From an uncultured Coriobacteriales bacterium (lineage in GTDB: Bacteria > Actinomycetota > Coriobacteriia > Coriobacteriales > UMGS124), in NCBI GenBank assembly GCA_903789505.1, contig CAIFEU010000108.1:1-9053 (forward strand): a stretch of DNA of 9,053 nt, in the 5' to 3' direction. The position numbers and the translations under genes were made by a program. A model generated the notes under the pieces. That model did no database searches. It was not told the origin of the DNA and saw nothing but the letters and a program-made list of their open reading frames with translations. Positions 1 through 6,523 of this stretch are shown one piece after another. Every line of letters starts with the position of its first letter. Position 1 is the first letter of the stretch.

Positions 1-753
1 GGGGTTGCGGGCGCGGCGGAATCGGCCGCGGGCGCGGGGGCGGCAGAGGTCGCGGGGGCGGCGGCGCTGGTCAACGGCGAGCCGCTGCCGCTGGCGCCGC
101 TGGTGGCGCGCGTCGAGGCCCAGCGCTCCCGCGTGGGCAGCCCCACCGACGCCGCCTGGGAGGCGTTCCTCGCCGACCAGGGCACCACGCCCGACGGCTA
201 CTGGCGCTCCCTGATCGACCACTACGGGCGGGAGATGGCCGTCTCGCAGCGCTGCGCGCAGCTGGGCATCCGCGCCGACCCCGCCGAGGTAGAGCGGCGC
301 GTGGGGGCCATGCGGGCGCGCGTGGGGGCCACCGACGGGCGATCGGCGTTCCTCTGGGACGCCTACCTGCGCAGGCGCGGCATCACCGAGCGGGAGCTGC
401 GCGCCGAGCAGGCCTGGTACGCGATGCGCGACGAGCTCTTCACCCGCGAGGTGCCGCCGCGGCGCGCCCCCGACGAGGTCGTCGCGCGCTACGCGGCGCA
501 GCTCCCGGCGGGCGACGGGTCCGGGCGGGGCGCCGCGGGCGCGGGAGGGCCGGCGCCCGAGGGCGCGACGGTCGACCTCTCCACGCTCGACCCCGGGCGG
601 CTCGCGTCAGCCCGGCGCGCCTGCGACGAGCTGGTGCGCGCCCAGGACTGCGACATGTACGAGCGCCTCCTGTACGCCCGCGCGCACGTGCGCGTGCTGG
701 TGGCGCACCTGTACGACGTCCCCGGCCAGCGCCACGGCGACGCGCCGGGGTGA
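1..753 (+). CDS. SurA/PrsA-type N-terminal chaperone domain protein (5' end outside window)
   Basis: The frame is open from the first base and 250 residues are visible. No start codon with a ribosome binding site is seen, so the gene begins upstream. After an Ala/Gly-rich stretch (residues 1-22) comes a VNGE motif (24-27), then a helical pattern: a WEAFLADQG-like helix, a YWRSLIDHYGREMAVSQ helix, 'LGIRADPAEVERRV', and an 'RRRGITERELRAEQAWYAMRDELF' segment near 123-146. This order matches the SurA/trigger-factor-like N-terminal domain of extracytoplasmic peptidyl-prolyl isomerases. Family members of this kind hold unfolded exported proteins. The visible C-terminal part (a Gly/Ala/Pro-rich linker, then a short helical tail) has no parvulin isomerase domain, so a chaperone-only role is inferred. 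A signal peptide or lipobox, if present, would lie outside the window. The next gene starts 134 bases downstream on the same strand, so co-transcription is possible but not shown. Confidence 0.62.
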   Translation, partial: GVAGAAESAAGAGAAEVAGAAALVNGEPLPLAPLVARVEAQRSRVGSPTDAAWEAFLADQGTTPDGYWRSLIDHYGREMAVSQRCAQLGIRADPAEVERRVGAMRARVGATDGRSAFLWDAYLRRRGITERELRAEQAWYAMRDELFTREVPPRRAPDEVVARYAAQLPAGDGSGRGAAGAGGPAPEGATVDLSTLDPGRLASARRACDELVRAQDCDMYERLLYARAHVRVLVAHLYDVPGQRHGDAPG

Positions 754-766
754 CGCGAAGCCGGGG

Positions 767-811
767 AGACGGGACGCGCGCCCGGCGTCGGAAAGACGGG
801 ACGCGCGCCCG
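767..811. repeat. Short tandem direct repeat, 18 bp, period 27
   Basis: AGACGGGACGCGCGCCCG occurs at 767-784 and again, identical, at 794-811. It lies in the 134-base gap between the SurA-like gene and the MoeA-like gene. Each unit contains a partly self-complementary GGGACGCGCGCCC core, so each could form a small hairpin. No U-tract follows, so a classical terminator is not supported. It may be replication slippage in GC-rich spacer DNA. Confidence 0.6.
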
Positions 812-887
812 CGCGGCGCGGCGGCGCCCCCGGCGTGGCGAGAGTGACGCAACGGCAACGGAAACGGCCACGAAAGGAAGGAAGCCC

Positions 888-2306
888 ATGAGAGACCATT
901 CCAAGCACATCGAGATGGGCAGGGAGCAGGCGGTCGCGGCCCTGCTCGCCCGCTGCTCGTTCGACCCGCCGGCGCAGGTGGTGCCCGTGCGCGACTCGAT
1001 CGGCCGCGTGCTCGCCCGGGACGTGACCTCGCTGGTCAGCATGCCCGGCGCGCTCACCTGCCGGATGGACTCGGTCGCGGTCCGCTTCGACGACTTCGTC
1101 GACCCCGACGCTGCGGCGCCCGAGCTGGAAGAGGGTCGCGCCGAGCAGGGCGCCGACGCCGTGAGCGGGGCGTCGCGCGAGCCGTCGACCCCCACGCGCG
1201 TGCCCGACACGAGCGCCTGGGAGCGCGGCGTGCAGTGGCAGTTCGCCAACACCGGCGTCGCCATGCCCGCAGGCTTCGACACGGCGCTGCGCATCGAGGA
1301 CGTCCGCGTGACCGTGGACGAGACGGGCACCGAGCGCGTTGCATTCGAGCGCGCCCCGTTCCGCCGCGGGGAGGGCACCGAGCCCGCCGGCAGCCGCATG
1401 CGCCCCGGCGACCTCATCGCCCCCGCCGGGACCACCGTCTCCCCGCTAATCGCCGCCAGCGTCGCCTCCGGCGGCCACGCCGACGTCGCGGTCGTCGCCC
1501 GCCCGCGCGTCGCGTTCATCCCCACCGGCAACGAGCTCGTGCCCGTCAGCGCCGACGCGCCCGCCACCAAGAACTTCGAGACCAACTCGATCATGGTCGC
1601 CGGGAAGGTGCGCCAGTGGGGCGGCGAGCCCGTGGTGTGGCCGATCGTCCCCGACAAGCGCGACCAGATCAAGGAGGCACTGCTCGCAGCGGCCGCGAGC
1701 TGCGACATCGTCGTCATCAACGGCGGCTCCTCCAAGGGGTCGGACGACTGGACCTGCGAGGTCCTCGAGGAGATCGGCGAGGTCCTGTGCCACGAGACCT
1801 CCCATGGCCCGGGCCACCACACGTCCATGTCGGTCCTGGACGGCAAGCCGGTCATCGGGATCTCCGGCCCGCCCATGGGCGCCGAGTTCACCACCGACTT
1901 CTACCTGCTCCCGGTGATGATGCGCTGGTTCGGCCGCGACGAGCGCATCCCGCGCGTCACCGTTACGCTCGCCGAGGACTTCCCCGCCGGCGGCCCGGGC
2001 GGCCCCGGAGGCCCGGGCGGGCGACGCGGTCCCGGCGGTCACGGTGGCCCCGGGCGCAGGGGCCCCGGCGGTCCCGGAGGTCCCGGCGGCAGGCCCATGA
2101 GCCCCGACTTCTTCGCGGTGCGCCAGCTCATCGTCACCCGCCAGCCCGACGGGTCGCTGCTCGCGACCCCGGTGCGCCGCGAGGACGGCGCCGCGACGGT
2201 CGACCGCGCCAACGCGTTCTACCGCTTCCATCCCCAGCCCGACCAGCCCAAGCCCCACGCCGGGGACCGCATCGAGGTCGAGCTGCGCTGGCCGTACGTG
2301 ATCTAG
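888..2306 (+). CDS. MoeA-like molybdopterin molybdenumtransferase family protein, divergent
   Basis: The protein has 472 residues. The ATG at 888 is chosen because AAGGAAGG lies a few bases upstream (876-883). An in-frame GTG at 750 would add only an Arg-rich tail. MoeA proteins insert molybdate into adenylated molybdopterin in the cytoplasm. Family signs are an N-terminal 'VRDSIGRVLARDV' region, RMDS (59-62) where typical MoeA has a MDG-type motif, 'NTGVAMPAGFD' (121-131), 'PGDLIAPAGTTVSP' (173-186), 'PRVAFIPTGNELVPV' (206-220), 'INGGSSKGSDDW' (277-288) and a C-terminal domain ending 'HAGDRIEVELRW'. Oddities: the usual GG-S-G-D loop is GGSSKGSDD, and the usual LPGNP motif reads ISGPPMGAEF (325-334). 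An insertion rich in Glu/Ala (about 74-112) sits after RMDS, and a Gly-Pro repeat (368-403) precedes domain IV. It may be a paralogue with a changed substrate or partner rather than the housekeeping MoeA, so no symbol is given. No other cofactor genes are next to it. Confidence 0.8.
   Translation: MRDHSKHIEMGREQAVAALLARCSFDPPAQVVPVRDSIGRVLARDVTSLVSMPGALTCRMDSVAVRFDDFVDPDAAAPELEEGRAEQGADAVSGASREPSTPTRVPDTSAWERGVQWQFANTGVAMPAGFDTALRIEDVRVTVDETGTERVAFERAPFRRGEGTEPAGSRMRPGDLIAPAGTTVSPLIAASVASGGHADVAVVARPRVAFIPTGNELVPVSADAPATKNFETNSIMVAGKVRQWGGEPVVWPIVPDKRDQIKEALLAAAASCDIVVINGGSSKGSDDWTCEVLEEIGEVLCHETSHGPGHHTSMSVLDGKPVIGISGPPMGAEFTTDFYLLPVMMRWFGRDERIPRVTVTLAEDFPAGGPGGPGGPGGRRGPGGHGGPGRRGPGGPGGPGGRPMSPDFFAVRQLIVTRQPDGSLLATPVRREDGAATVDRANAFYRFHPQPDQPKPHAGDRIEVELRWPYVI
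1989..2096 (+). repeat. Collagen-like Gly-Pro linker inside the MoeA-like protein
   Basis: Residues 368-403 consist almost entirely of GGP/GPGG units with a few Arg and one His. The DNA is a run of related GGC-CCC-GGC type units. The segment lies between the molybdopterin-binding domain and the C-terminal beta-barrel domain, where normal MoeA proteins have a short connection. It is probably a flexible, disordered linker. The repeat DNA is prone to slippage, so its length may differ between strains. Confidence 0.85.
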
Positions 2307-2347
2307 GGAGCGGCGGGCGGGGGGCGCAGCGCCGGGGCGATGCCGGC

Positions 2348-2507
2348 TTTTGGCGGGAGAGCCGGATTGGGGACGCCCCCTCGGAGCCCTTCCACGTGTC
2401 CCCGTACGTGGGGCGGCGCGCTGACCTGCGGTGACGCGCCGGCGTGAGGGCGAACTGGCCGAGCGGGGCCATGGCGGGGCGTCCCCAACCCCCGTCTGCC
2501 GCCATAA
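2348..2507. mobile_element. Palindromic MITE-like intergenic repeat, copy A
   Basis: The element is about 160 bp with imperfect terminal inverted repeats of 31 bp (2348-2378 and 2477-2507), 25 of 31 positions matching. Both ends start TTTTGGCGG or TTATGGCGG going inward and finish TTGGGGACGCCC. The interior contains CGGAGCCCTTCC and GCGGCGCGCTGACCTG, which recur in copy B. A small internal stem CCACGT/ACGTGG (2392-2411) is also present. No transposase is encoded, so it would have to be mobilised in trans, as MITEs are, or be a REP/BIME-like folded element. No target-site duplication is obvious at the edges. It lies just after the MoeA-like stop codon and could also act at the mRNA 3' end. Confidence 0.7.
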
Positions 2508-2691
2508 CGGGGCGCCCGGCCGGCACCTGCCGGGCACCGGCGGCTCCCCCACCTGCCACCGCGGGACGCACACCTCCGAGAGCCCGCCGCCCCGCCCGCC
2601 GCGCACGCGCCCCCCCCCCGCCCGGGGGGCGGCTGGCCGGCGGGGGCGCGGCGGGGGCGCGCCCCGCACGGCAAGCGCCTAGCATGGGCCG

Positions 2692-2713
2692 GCCGCCGCC
2701 CGAATGCGGCGGC
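2692..2713 (+). other. Hairpin in the 5' leader of nth
   Basis: An 8-bp perfect inverted repeat, GCCGCCGC (2692-2699) and GCGGCGGC (2706-2713), encloses a 6-base loop. It ends 53 bases before the chosen GTG start of nth. It could fold in the leader transcript, but in DNA this GC-rich such stems also arise by chance. Confidence 0.35.
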
Positions 2714-2766
2714 GAGCGACGCCGAGCGCTCGCGGCGGAGGGCGCCGCGCGCAGGAGGGGGACACC

Positions 2767-3567
2767 GTGCCAGCAGAGTCAACGAAGGCCAAGCGGCTGC
2801 GCGCCGAGGAGGCGTGCCGGCGTCTGGAGGAGCTCTATCCCGAGGCGGTGTGCGCCCTTCACTTCACCGACCCGTTCTCGCTGGTCGTGGCCGTGCTCCT
2901 CTCCGCGCAGACCACCGACGTCGCGGTCAACAAGGTCACGCCGGCGCTGTTCGGGCGCTGGCCTACCCCCGCCGACCTCGCCGGCGCCCCGATCTCGGAG
3001 GTCGAGGCGGTGCTGCGCCCCCTGGGCTTCTACCGCACCAAGGCCCAGCATGTCGTCGACGCGGCGCGCATGGTCGTGAGCGAGTTCGGCGGGCAGGTGC
3101 CGCGCACGATGGAAGAGCTCACGCGCCTGCCCGGCGTGGGCCGCAAGACGGCCAACATCGTCCTCAACGACGCGTTCGACATCGTCGAGGGCATCGCCGT
3201 GGACACGCACGTGTTCCGCATCATGACCAGGCTCGGCCTCACCGACGCGCCAACGCCGCTCGCCGCCGAGCAGGACATCCTCAAGGTGATTCCGCGCCGC
3301 TACTGGAAGCGCGCCAATCACACGTTCGTGCTGTTCGGGCGGCAGGTCTGCGACGCGCGCAAGCCCGCCTGCGTCCCCGGGGGCAAGTGCGAGCTGGTCG
3401 CGCCCGACGGCTCGCGGCTGGAGGGCTGCCCGCTGGCCGACATCTGCCCCAGCGTGGGCAGGACCGGCAACCCCACCGCCAAGGCGAAGGCGAGGCACCC
3501 CAAGGGCGGCTCCGAGGCGCAGGGGGCAAAGGCGGCCAGGACCGCCAAGAAAGAGCGCCTCGGGTAG
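2767..3567 (+). CDS. nth: Endonuclease III, DNA glycosylase/AP lyase
   Basis: The protein has 266 residues. The GTG at 2767 is preferred because AGGAGGGG (2753-2760) lies 6 bases upstream. An upstream in-frame ATG at 2704 has no such site and falls in a hairpin. Nth removes oxidised pyrimidines and cleaves the abasic strand in base excision repair. The helix-hairpin-helix reads LPGVGRKTAN (121-130) and includes catalytic Lys127. The catalytic Asp is Asp146 in VDTHVFR. The N-terminal LLSAQTTD (44-51) and 'YWKRANHTFVLFGRQVC' are also family features. The [4Fe-4S] ligands are normally C-x6-C-x2-C-x5-C. Here C195-x6-C202 and C221-x5-C227 are present, but 18 residues instead of 2 separate the two pairs, with an extra Cys208 in the insert. 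A Lys/Ala-rich tail (about 231-266) extends beyond the usual end of about 210 residues and may contact DNA. The gene stands alone between two non-coding gaps. Confidence 0.95.
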   Translation: MPAESTKAKRLRAEEACRRLEELYPEAVCALHFTDPFSLVVAVLLSAQTTDVAVNKVTPALFGRWPTPADLAGAPISEVEAVLRPLGFYRTKAQHVVDAARMVVSEFGGQVPRTMEELTRLPGVGRKTANIVLNDAFDIVEGIAVDTHVFRIMTRLGLTDAPTPLAAEQDILKVIPRRYWKRANHTFVLFGRQVCDARKPACVPGGKCELVAPDGSRLEGCPLADICPSVGRTGNPTAKAKARHPKGGSEAQGAKAARTAKKERLG

Positions 3568-3685
3568 GCGCGACACAGCCCCTCGCTCCCGCGACCGTCC
3601 GCGCAGCCGCCGGAAACGCCCGCGCGGCGCGCCCTTTCGCCCTGGGCTCCGGCACGCGCCCCATCATATCGCGCCGCCGGACACC

Positions 3686-3743
3686 TTGCCCGAAAGCGTC
3701 GCTTTTGCCCGTCATACCGTCGCGAGGCGCCCCCGCCGGGCAA
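3686..3743. promoter_or_regulatory. Possible operator cluster upstream of the 123-residue protein
   Basis: The heptamer TTGCCCG occurs at 3686-3692 and 3705-3711 as a direct repeat, with its inverse CGGGCAA at 3737-3743. Between the two direct copies lies the dyad AAAGCG-T-CGCTTT (3693-3705). The cluster is about 75 bases before the start of the downstream gene and is less GC-rich than its surroundings. No clear -35/-10 pair with normal spacing was found. Binding by a regulator is inference only. Confidence 0.3.
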
Positions 3744-3780
3744 GATACAGGGTGTGGACAGGGTTGCAGGCGGGGTGCGG

Positions 3781-3794
3781 CGCCGCCGGCGGCG
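3781..3794 (+). other. Perfect 14-bp palindrome before the ribosome binding site
   Basis: CGCCGCCGGCGGCG is perfectly self-complementary and ends about 15 bases before the GGAGG of the next gene. It could mask or space the ribosome binding site. In this base composition it could also be chance. Confidence 0.3.
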
Positions 3795-3818
3795 TGCCCC
3801 CGGGAGATGGAGGATGCG

Positions 3819-4190
3819 ATGTTCGACCTGCAAAAGTGGCAAGGCCACGACTGGAAGGACGCCAGCTTGGACGACTACCGAGCCATGGAGTCGGAGCTGA
3901 TCGACGACCTCACCCGCCAGCTCACCGAGAGCGGTGTGGAGCTGGTCCAGACGCTGCCCAACGACTGGCGCTTCGGCGCGGTGGCGCAGAGCGCCGAGCA
4001 CGACCGCTACGTGTACATCGCGATCGACGACGTCCGCGAGAACCCCTACTGGGCGGAGAACGTCACGCTGCGGCGCATGTCCTCGCTGCGTGACTGGAAG
4101 GGCGACCAGAACCACCTGTGCGAATGGGGTGAGGTGGGCATGAAGGCGGCGACGCTGCTCACCGCCGAGTACGACGACGAGGTCCTGTAG
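3819..4190 (+). CDS. Conserved-looking hypothetical protein, 123 residues, acidic
   Basis: I do not recognise the family. The ATG at 3819 is chosen because GGAGG (3809-3813) lies 5 bases upstream. The ATG at 3807 has no usable site. The protein opens MFDLQKWQGHDWKDASLDDY and is rich in Asp/Glu and Trp, with no signal peptide, no hydrophobic membrane segment and no Cys cluster (one Cys, in 'HLCEWGEVG'). Predicted features by eye are an N-terminal helix (about 22-42), an alternating stretch 'RYVYIAIDDVREN' that looks like a beta strand, and a C-terminal helix followed by the acidic end AEYDDEVL. The codon pattern is that of a real gene (GC-rich third positions) and the ribosome binding site is good, so I consider it genuine. 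A small soluble cytoplasmic protein is likely; no function can be given. It converges with the synthetase gene on the other strand. Confidence 0.72.
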   Translation: MFDLQKWQGHDWKDASLDDYRAMESELIDDLTRQLTESGVELVQTLPNDWRFGAVAQSAEHDRYVYIAIDDVRENPYWAENVTLRRMSSLRDWKGDQNHLCEWGEVGMKAATLLTAEYDDEVL

Positions 4191-4266
4191 CCCCGGCATG
4201 CCGCGCCGCCGGCAGCAGGCGACCCAAACCATGCGCGGGCGTCCACTGTGCCGGCCGGATGGCCAA

Positions 4267-4436
4267 ACCTGGCGGCGAGTCGAGGTTGGGGACGTCCCCC
4301 AAGGGGTTCCCGGAGCCCTTCCGCGAGCTCCCGTACGCAGAGCGGCGCGCTGACCTGGGGCGATGTCCCACGCCGTGACGCCGGGCCACGCGAGGGTCTT
4401 TGCGGAGGCGTCCCCACCCCCGCTCTGCCGCCAAAA
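4267..4436. mobile_element. Palindromic MITE-like intergenic repeat, copy B
   Basis: This second copy, about 170 bp, lies in the same orientation as copy A. The left end reads TGGCGGCGAGTCGAGG then TTGGGGACG. The right end, read on the other strand, is TTTTGGCGGCAGAGCGGGGG then TGGGGACGCC. The interior shares CGGAGCCCTTCC, CCCGTACG and GCGGCGCGCTGACCTG with copy A, in the same order and spacing. The rest has diverged, with small insertions. Two copies in under 2 kb, both in gaps after + strand genes, indicate a dispersed family rather than chance. No transposase or clear target duplication is present. Confidence 0.7.
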
Positions 4437-4461
4437 GCGGCGAGCCTGCCGGTACCGGGGC

Positions 4462-4488
4462 GGGCCGGCGGGCGCATCCCGCCGGCCC
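4462..4488. terminator. Strong GC hairpin between convergent genes
   Basis: A perfect 11-bp stem, GGGCCGGCGGG (4462-4472) and CCCGCCGGCCC (4478-4488), encloses a 5-base loop CGCAT. It lies between convergent transcription units, 68 bases past the synthetase stop on the - strand and about 270 bases past the 123-residue protein on the + strand. No T-run follows on either side, so it is not a textbook intrinsic terminator. A bidirectional end or 3' stabiliser is the likely role. Confidence 0.5.
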
Positions 4489-4555
4489 AGTCTGCCCCGC
4501 CGGCGCGCTCCGCCCCTGCCGGCGCGCCCCTGGGGCGCCTCCGCCCCCGCTGCGC

Positions 4556-6400
4556 CTACTCGGCTCGCTCGGCCTTGGGGTCGCTGGCGGCGGTGGCGTC
4601 GGCGGCGTCGAGGCCGTCGTGCGACTCGACGTTGCGTTTGGCGTCGTTGGCGCGAATCTCCACGTGGCGAATCTTGCCCGAGATCGTGCGCGGGAGCTCG
4701 TCGACGTACTCGATGATGCGCGGGAACTTGTAGGGCGCGGTCTTGGCCTTGACCCACGCCTGCAGCGCCTTCGTGGTCTCGGGCGAGCCCTCGAAGCCGT
4801 CCATCAGCACGACGGTCGCCTTGACCGCCTGGCCGCGCAGCGGGTCGGGCACGCCGGTCACCGCGCACTCGCGCACGGCGCCGTGCTCGAGCAGCACGCT
4901 CTCGATCTCGAACGGCGAGATGCGGTAGCCGGAGCTCTTGATCAGGTCGTCGTTGCGGCCCACGTACCAGAAGTAGCCGTCCTCGTCGGCGCGGGCGACG
5001 TCACCGGTGTGGTACCAGCCGTCGTGCATCGCCTTGGCGGTCTTGGCGGCGTTGCGGTAGTACTCGCGCATGATGCCCGGCGCGCCCTTCGAGATGTTGA
5101 TGCACACCTCGCCCGCCTCGCCCGGGTCGCACTCGGTGCCGTCGGGACGCAGGATGTGCGTGTCGTACTGCGGGACCGGCTTGCCCATCGAGCCCATGCG
5201 CGGCGTGGAGCCCACCAGGTTGGCGATCGTCAGCGGCGTCTCCGTCTGGCCGAAGCCCTCGAAGATCGTCAGGCCCGTGTGCTGCTTCCAGAACTCGAAC
5301 AGGTCGGGGTTGAGCGGCTCGCCGGCGGTCGTGCAGTACGTGAGGCTCGACAGGTCGTAGTCGTCGACGTTCGACGACGTCATGATGATGCGGTACATCG
5401 TGGGCGGGCAGCAGAACGTCGTCACCCGATAGCGCTGGATCATCGTCAGGATCTCGTCGGCGTTGAAGCGGTCGAAGTCGTAGGTGAGGACCGCCGCCTC
5501 CATGAGCCACTGCCCGTACAGCTTGCCCCACACCGCCTTGCCCCATCCGGTGTCGCTGATCGTGAAGTGCAGCCCGTTGTCGTCGCTCTGGACGTTGTGC
5601 CAGTGCTTGGCGGTCACGATGTGCGCCAGCGCGTAGCGCGAGTCGTGCAGCACCATCTTGGGCTCGCCCGACGTGCCGCTGGAGAAGTACATCAGCATGG
5701 GGTCGGTCGCCTTTGTCTCGCGGCGCTCGAGCTCCGAGGGGGACACGCGCACGTTGGTGTTGAAGTCGATCCACCCCTTGCGCACGCAGCCCAGGGCGCA
5801 CACGCCCGCCGGGCCGGAAAGCGCCGGGCCGTAGGGCTCGCCGTTGTCGGGGAACTGGAACGAGCCGTCGGGGCCCTTGGGGGTGGTGCCGCCGCCGGCG
5901 CAGTTCACCAGGATGCGCTTGGTGACCGAGGGGCACATGTACACGACGTGGTCCACGACGTCGGCGATGTCGCCGGCGTTGGTGCAGATGACCGCCTTGA
6001 TGCTCGCGCCGTTGAGCCGGTAGCTCATGTCGTGCTCGCGCAGCATGAACGTGGCGGGCACCATGACGGCGCCGAGCTTGGCCAGGGCGACCGCGACGAA
6101 CCAGAACTGGTAGTTGCGACGCAGGATGACCATCACCATGTCGCCCTTGCCGATGCCCTGCCGGGAGAGGAAGTTCGCGGTCTTGTCGGACCAGTACTTC
6201 ATGTCCGCGAACGTGAAGCGGTGCTCCTCGCCCTCCGGGTTGCACCACAGCATCGCCAGGCGACCGGGGTCGTTGACGGCGATGTCGTCGACCACGTCGT
6301 AGCCGAAGTTGAAGTCGTCGGGATAGGTGAGCTTGAAGTCGGTGAGCAGGCCGTTCTCGTCGTACTGCTCCTTGCAGTAGCGCTCGTCGATGTGACGCAT
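4556..6400 (-). CDS. AMP-forming acyl-CoA synthetase (acetyl/medium-chain acyl-CoA ligase type)
   Basis: The protein has 614 residues. It activates a carboxylic acid with ATP to acyl-AMP and then to acyl-CoA, in the cytoplasm. Adenylate-forming motifs are in order: P-loop YFSSGTSGEPK (238-248), GFGQTET (382-388), YHTGD (463-467), GRNDDLIKSSGYRISPFEIE (481-500) and 'PRTISGK' with the acyl-adenylation Lys576. 'GWIDFN' before the P-loop and the overall layout resemble ACSM-type medium-chain and related acetyl/propionyl ligases; the substrate cannot be read from sequence. An insertion (about 167-208) with Cys167, Cys201 and Cys205 lies between 'KRILVN' and 'GWIDFN', where relatives have a short link. 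A charged Ala/Asp tail (590-614) follows. The start is an ATG at 6400 with AAAGGAA about 13 bases upstream, a rather long spacing. It is downstream of the truncated paralogue on the same strand with a 159-base gap, and is probably co-transcribed. Confidence 0.93.
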   Translation of the reverse strand: MRHIDERYCKEQYDENGLLTDFKLTYPDDFNFGYDVVDDIAVNDPGRLAMLWCNPEGEEHRFTFADMKYWSDKTANFLSRQGIGKGDMVMVILRRNYQFWFVAVALAKLGAVMVPATFMLREHDMSYRLNGASIKAVICTNAGDIADVVDHVVYMCPSVTKRILVNCAGGGTTPKGPDGSFQFPDNGEPYGPALSGPAGVCALGCVRKGWIDFNTNVRVSPSELERRETKATDPMLMYFSSGTSGEPKMVLHDSRYALAHIVTAKHWHNVQSDDNGLHFTISDTGWGKAVWGKLYGQWLMEAAVLTYDFDRFNADEILTMIQRYRVTTFCCPPTMYRIIMTSSNVDDYDLSSLTYCTTAGEPLNPDLFEFWKQHTGLTIFEGFGQTETPLTIANLVGSTPRMGSMGKPVPQYDTHILRPDGTECDPGEAGEVCINISKGAPGIMREYYRNAAKTAKAMHDGWYHTGDVARADEDGYFWYVGRNDDLIKSSGYRISPFEIESVLLEHGAVRECAVTGVPDPLRGQAVKATVVLMDGFEGSPETTKALQAWVKAKTAPYKFPRIIEYVDELPRTISGKIRHVEIRANDAKRNVESHDGLDAADATAASDPKAERAE

Positions 6401-6523
6401 GGGTCCAGAACCGTTCCTTTCGCATGGTCGGGGTCGCGTATCGGGGTCGTGGCCGCGCCCGAGGTGGTGTGCAGTGGCCGTGAGCGGGGGTCGGGGAGGT
6501 GCGGCCGGGGGCGGGCATCTGGC

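Larger units (their letters stand above)
2307..2766. other. Non-coding gap with repeat A, a C10 tract and a 5' hairpin
   Basis: There are 460 bases without a convincing gene. From left to right it holds a GC-rich spacer, palindromic repeat copy A (2348-2507), a Pro-codon-like C-rich stretch with ten consecutive C (2610-2619) followed by CCCGGGGGG, and a hairpin (2692-2713) just upstream of nth. A hexamer TAGCAT at 2680-2685 could be a -10 box for nth, but I see no matching -35, so a promoter is not called. Open frames across the gap have no family resemblance and change composition with the repeat. Confidence 0.6.
4191..4555. other. Convergent non-coding gap with repeat B and hairpins
   Basis: There are 365 bases between the end of the 123-residue protein (+) and the end of the synthetase (-). 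It holds palindromic repeat copy B (4267-4436), the 11-bp hairpin at 4462-4488 and a second short dyad GCGCCCC-T-GGGGCGC (4524-4538). No gene is supported on either strand. Confidence 0.65.

Noticed and set aside
750..887. GTG start at 750 overlapping the preceding stop, which would extend the MoeA-like protein by 46 residues and couple the two genes.
   Set aside because: The added stretch is Arg-rich, has no family resemblance and spans the 18-bp tandem repeat. The ATG at 888 has a strong ribosome binding site and fits the MoeA N-terminus.
440..1894. A long - strand open frame opposite the SurA-like and MoeA-like genes.
   Set aside because: It crosses two real + strand genes and their gap, and its product is a low-complexity antisense translation.
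2610..2619. A run of ten C as a phase-variation switch for nth.
   Set aside because: It lies outside any coding region and far from a recognisable promoter, and housekeeping repair genes are not typical phase-variable targets.
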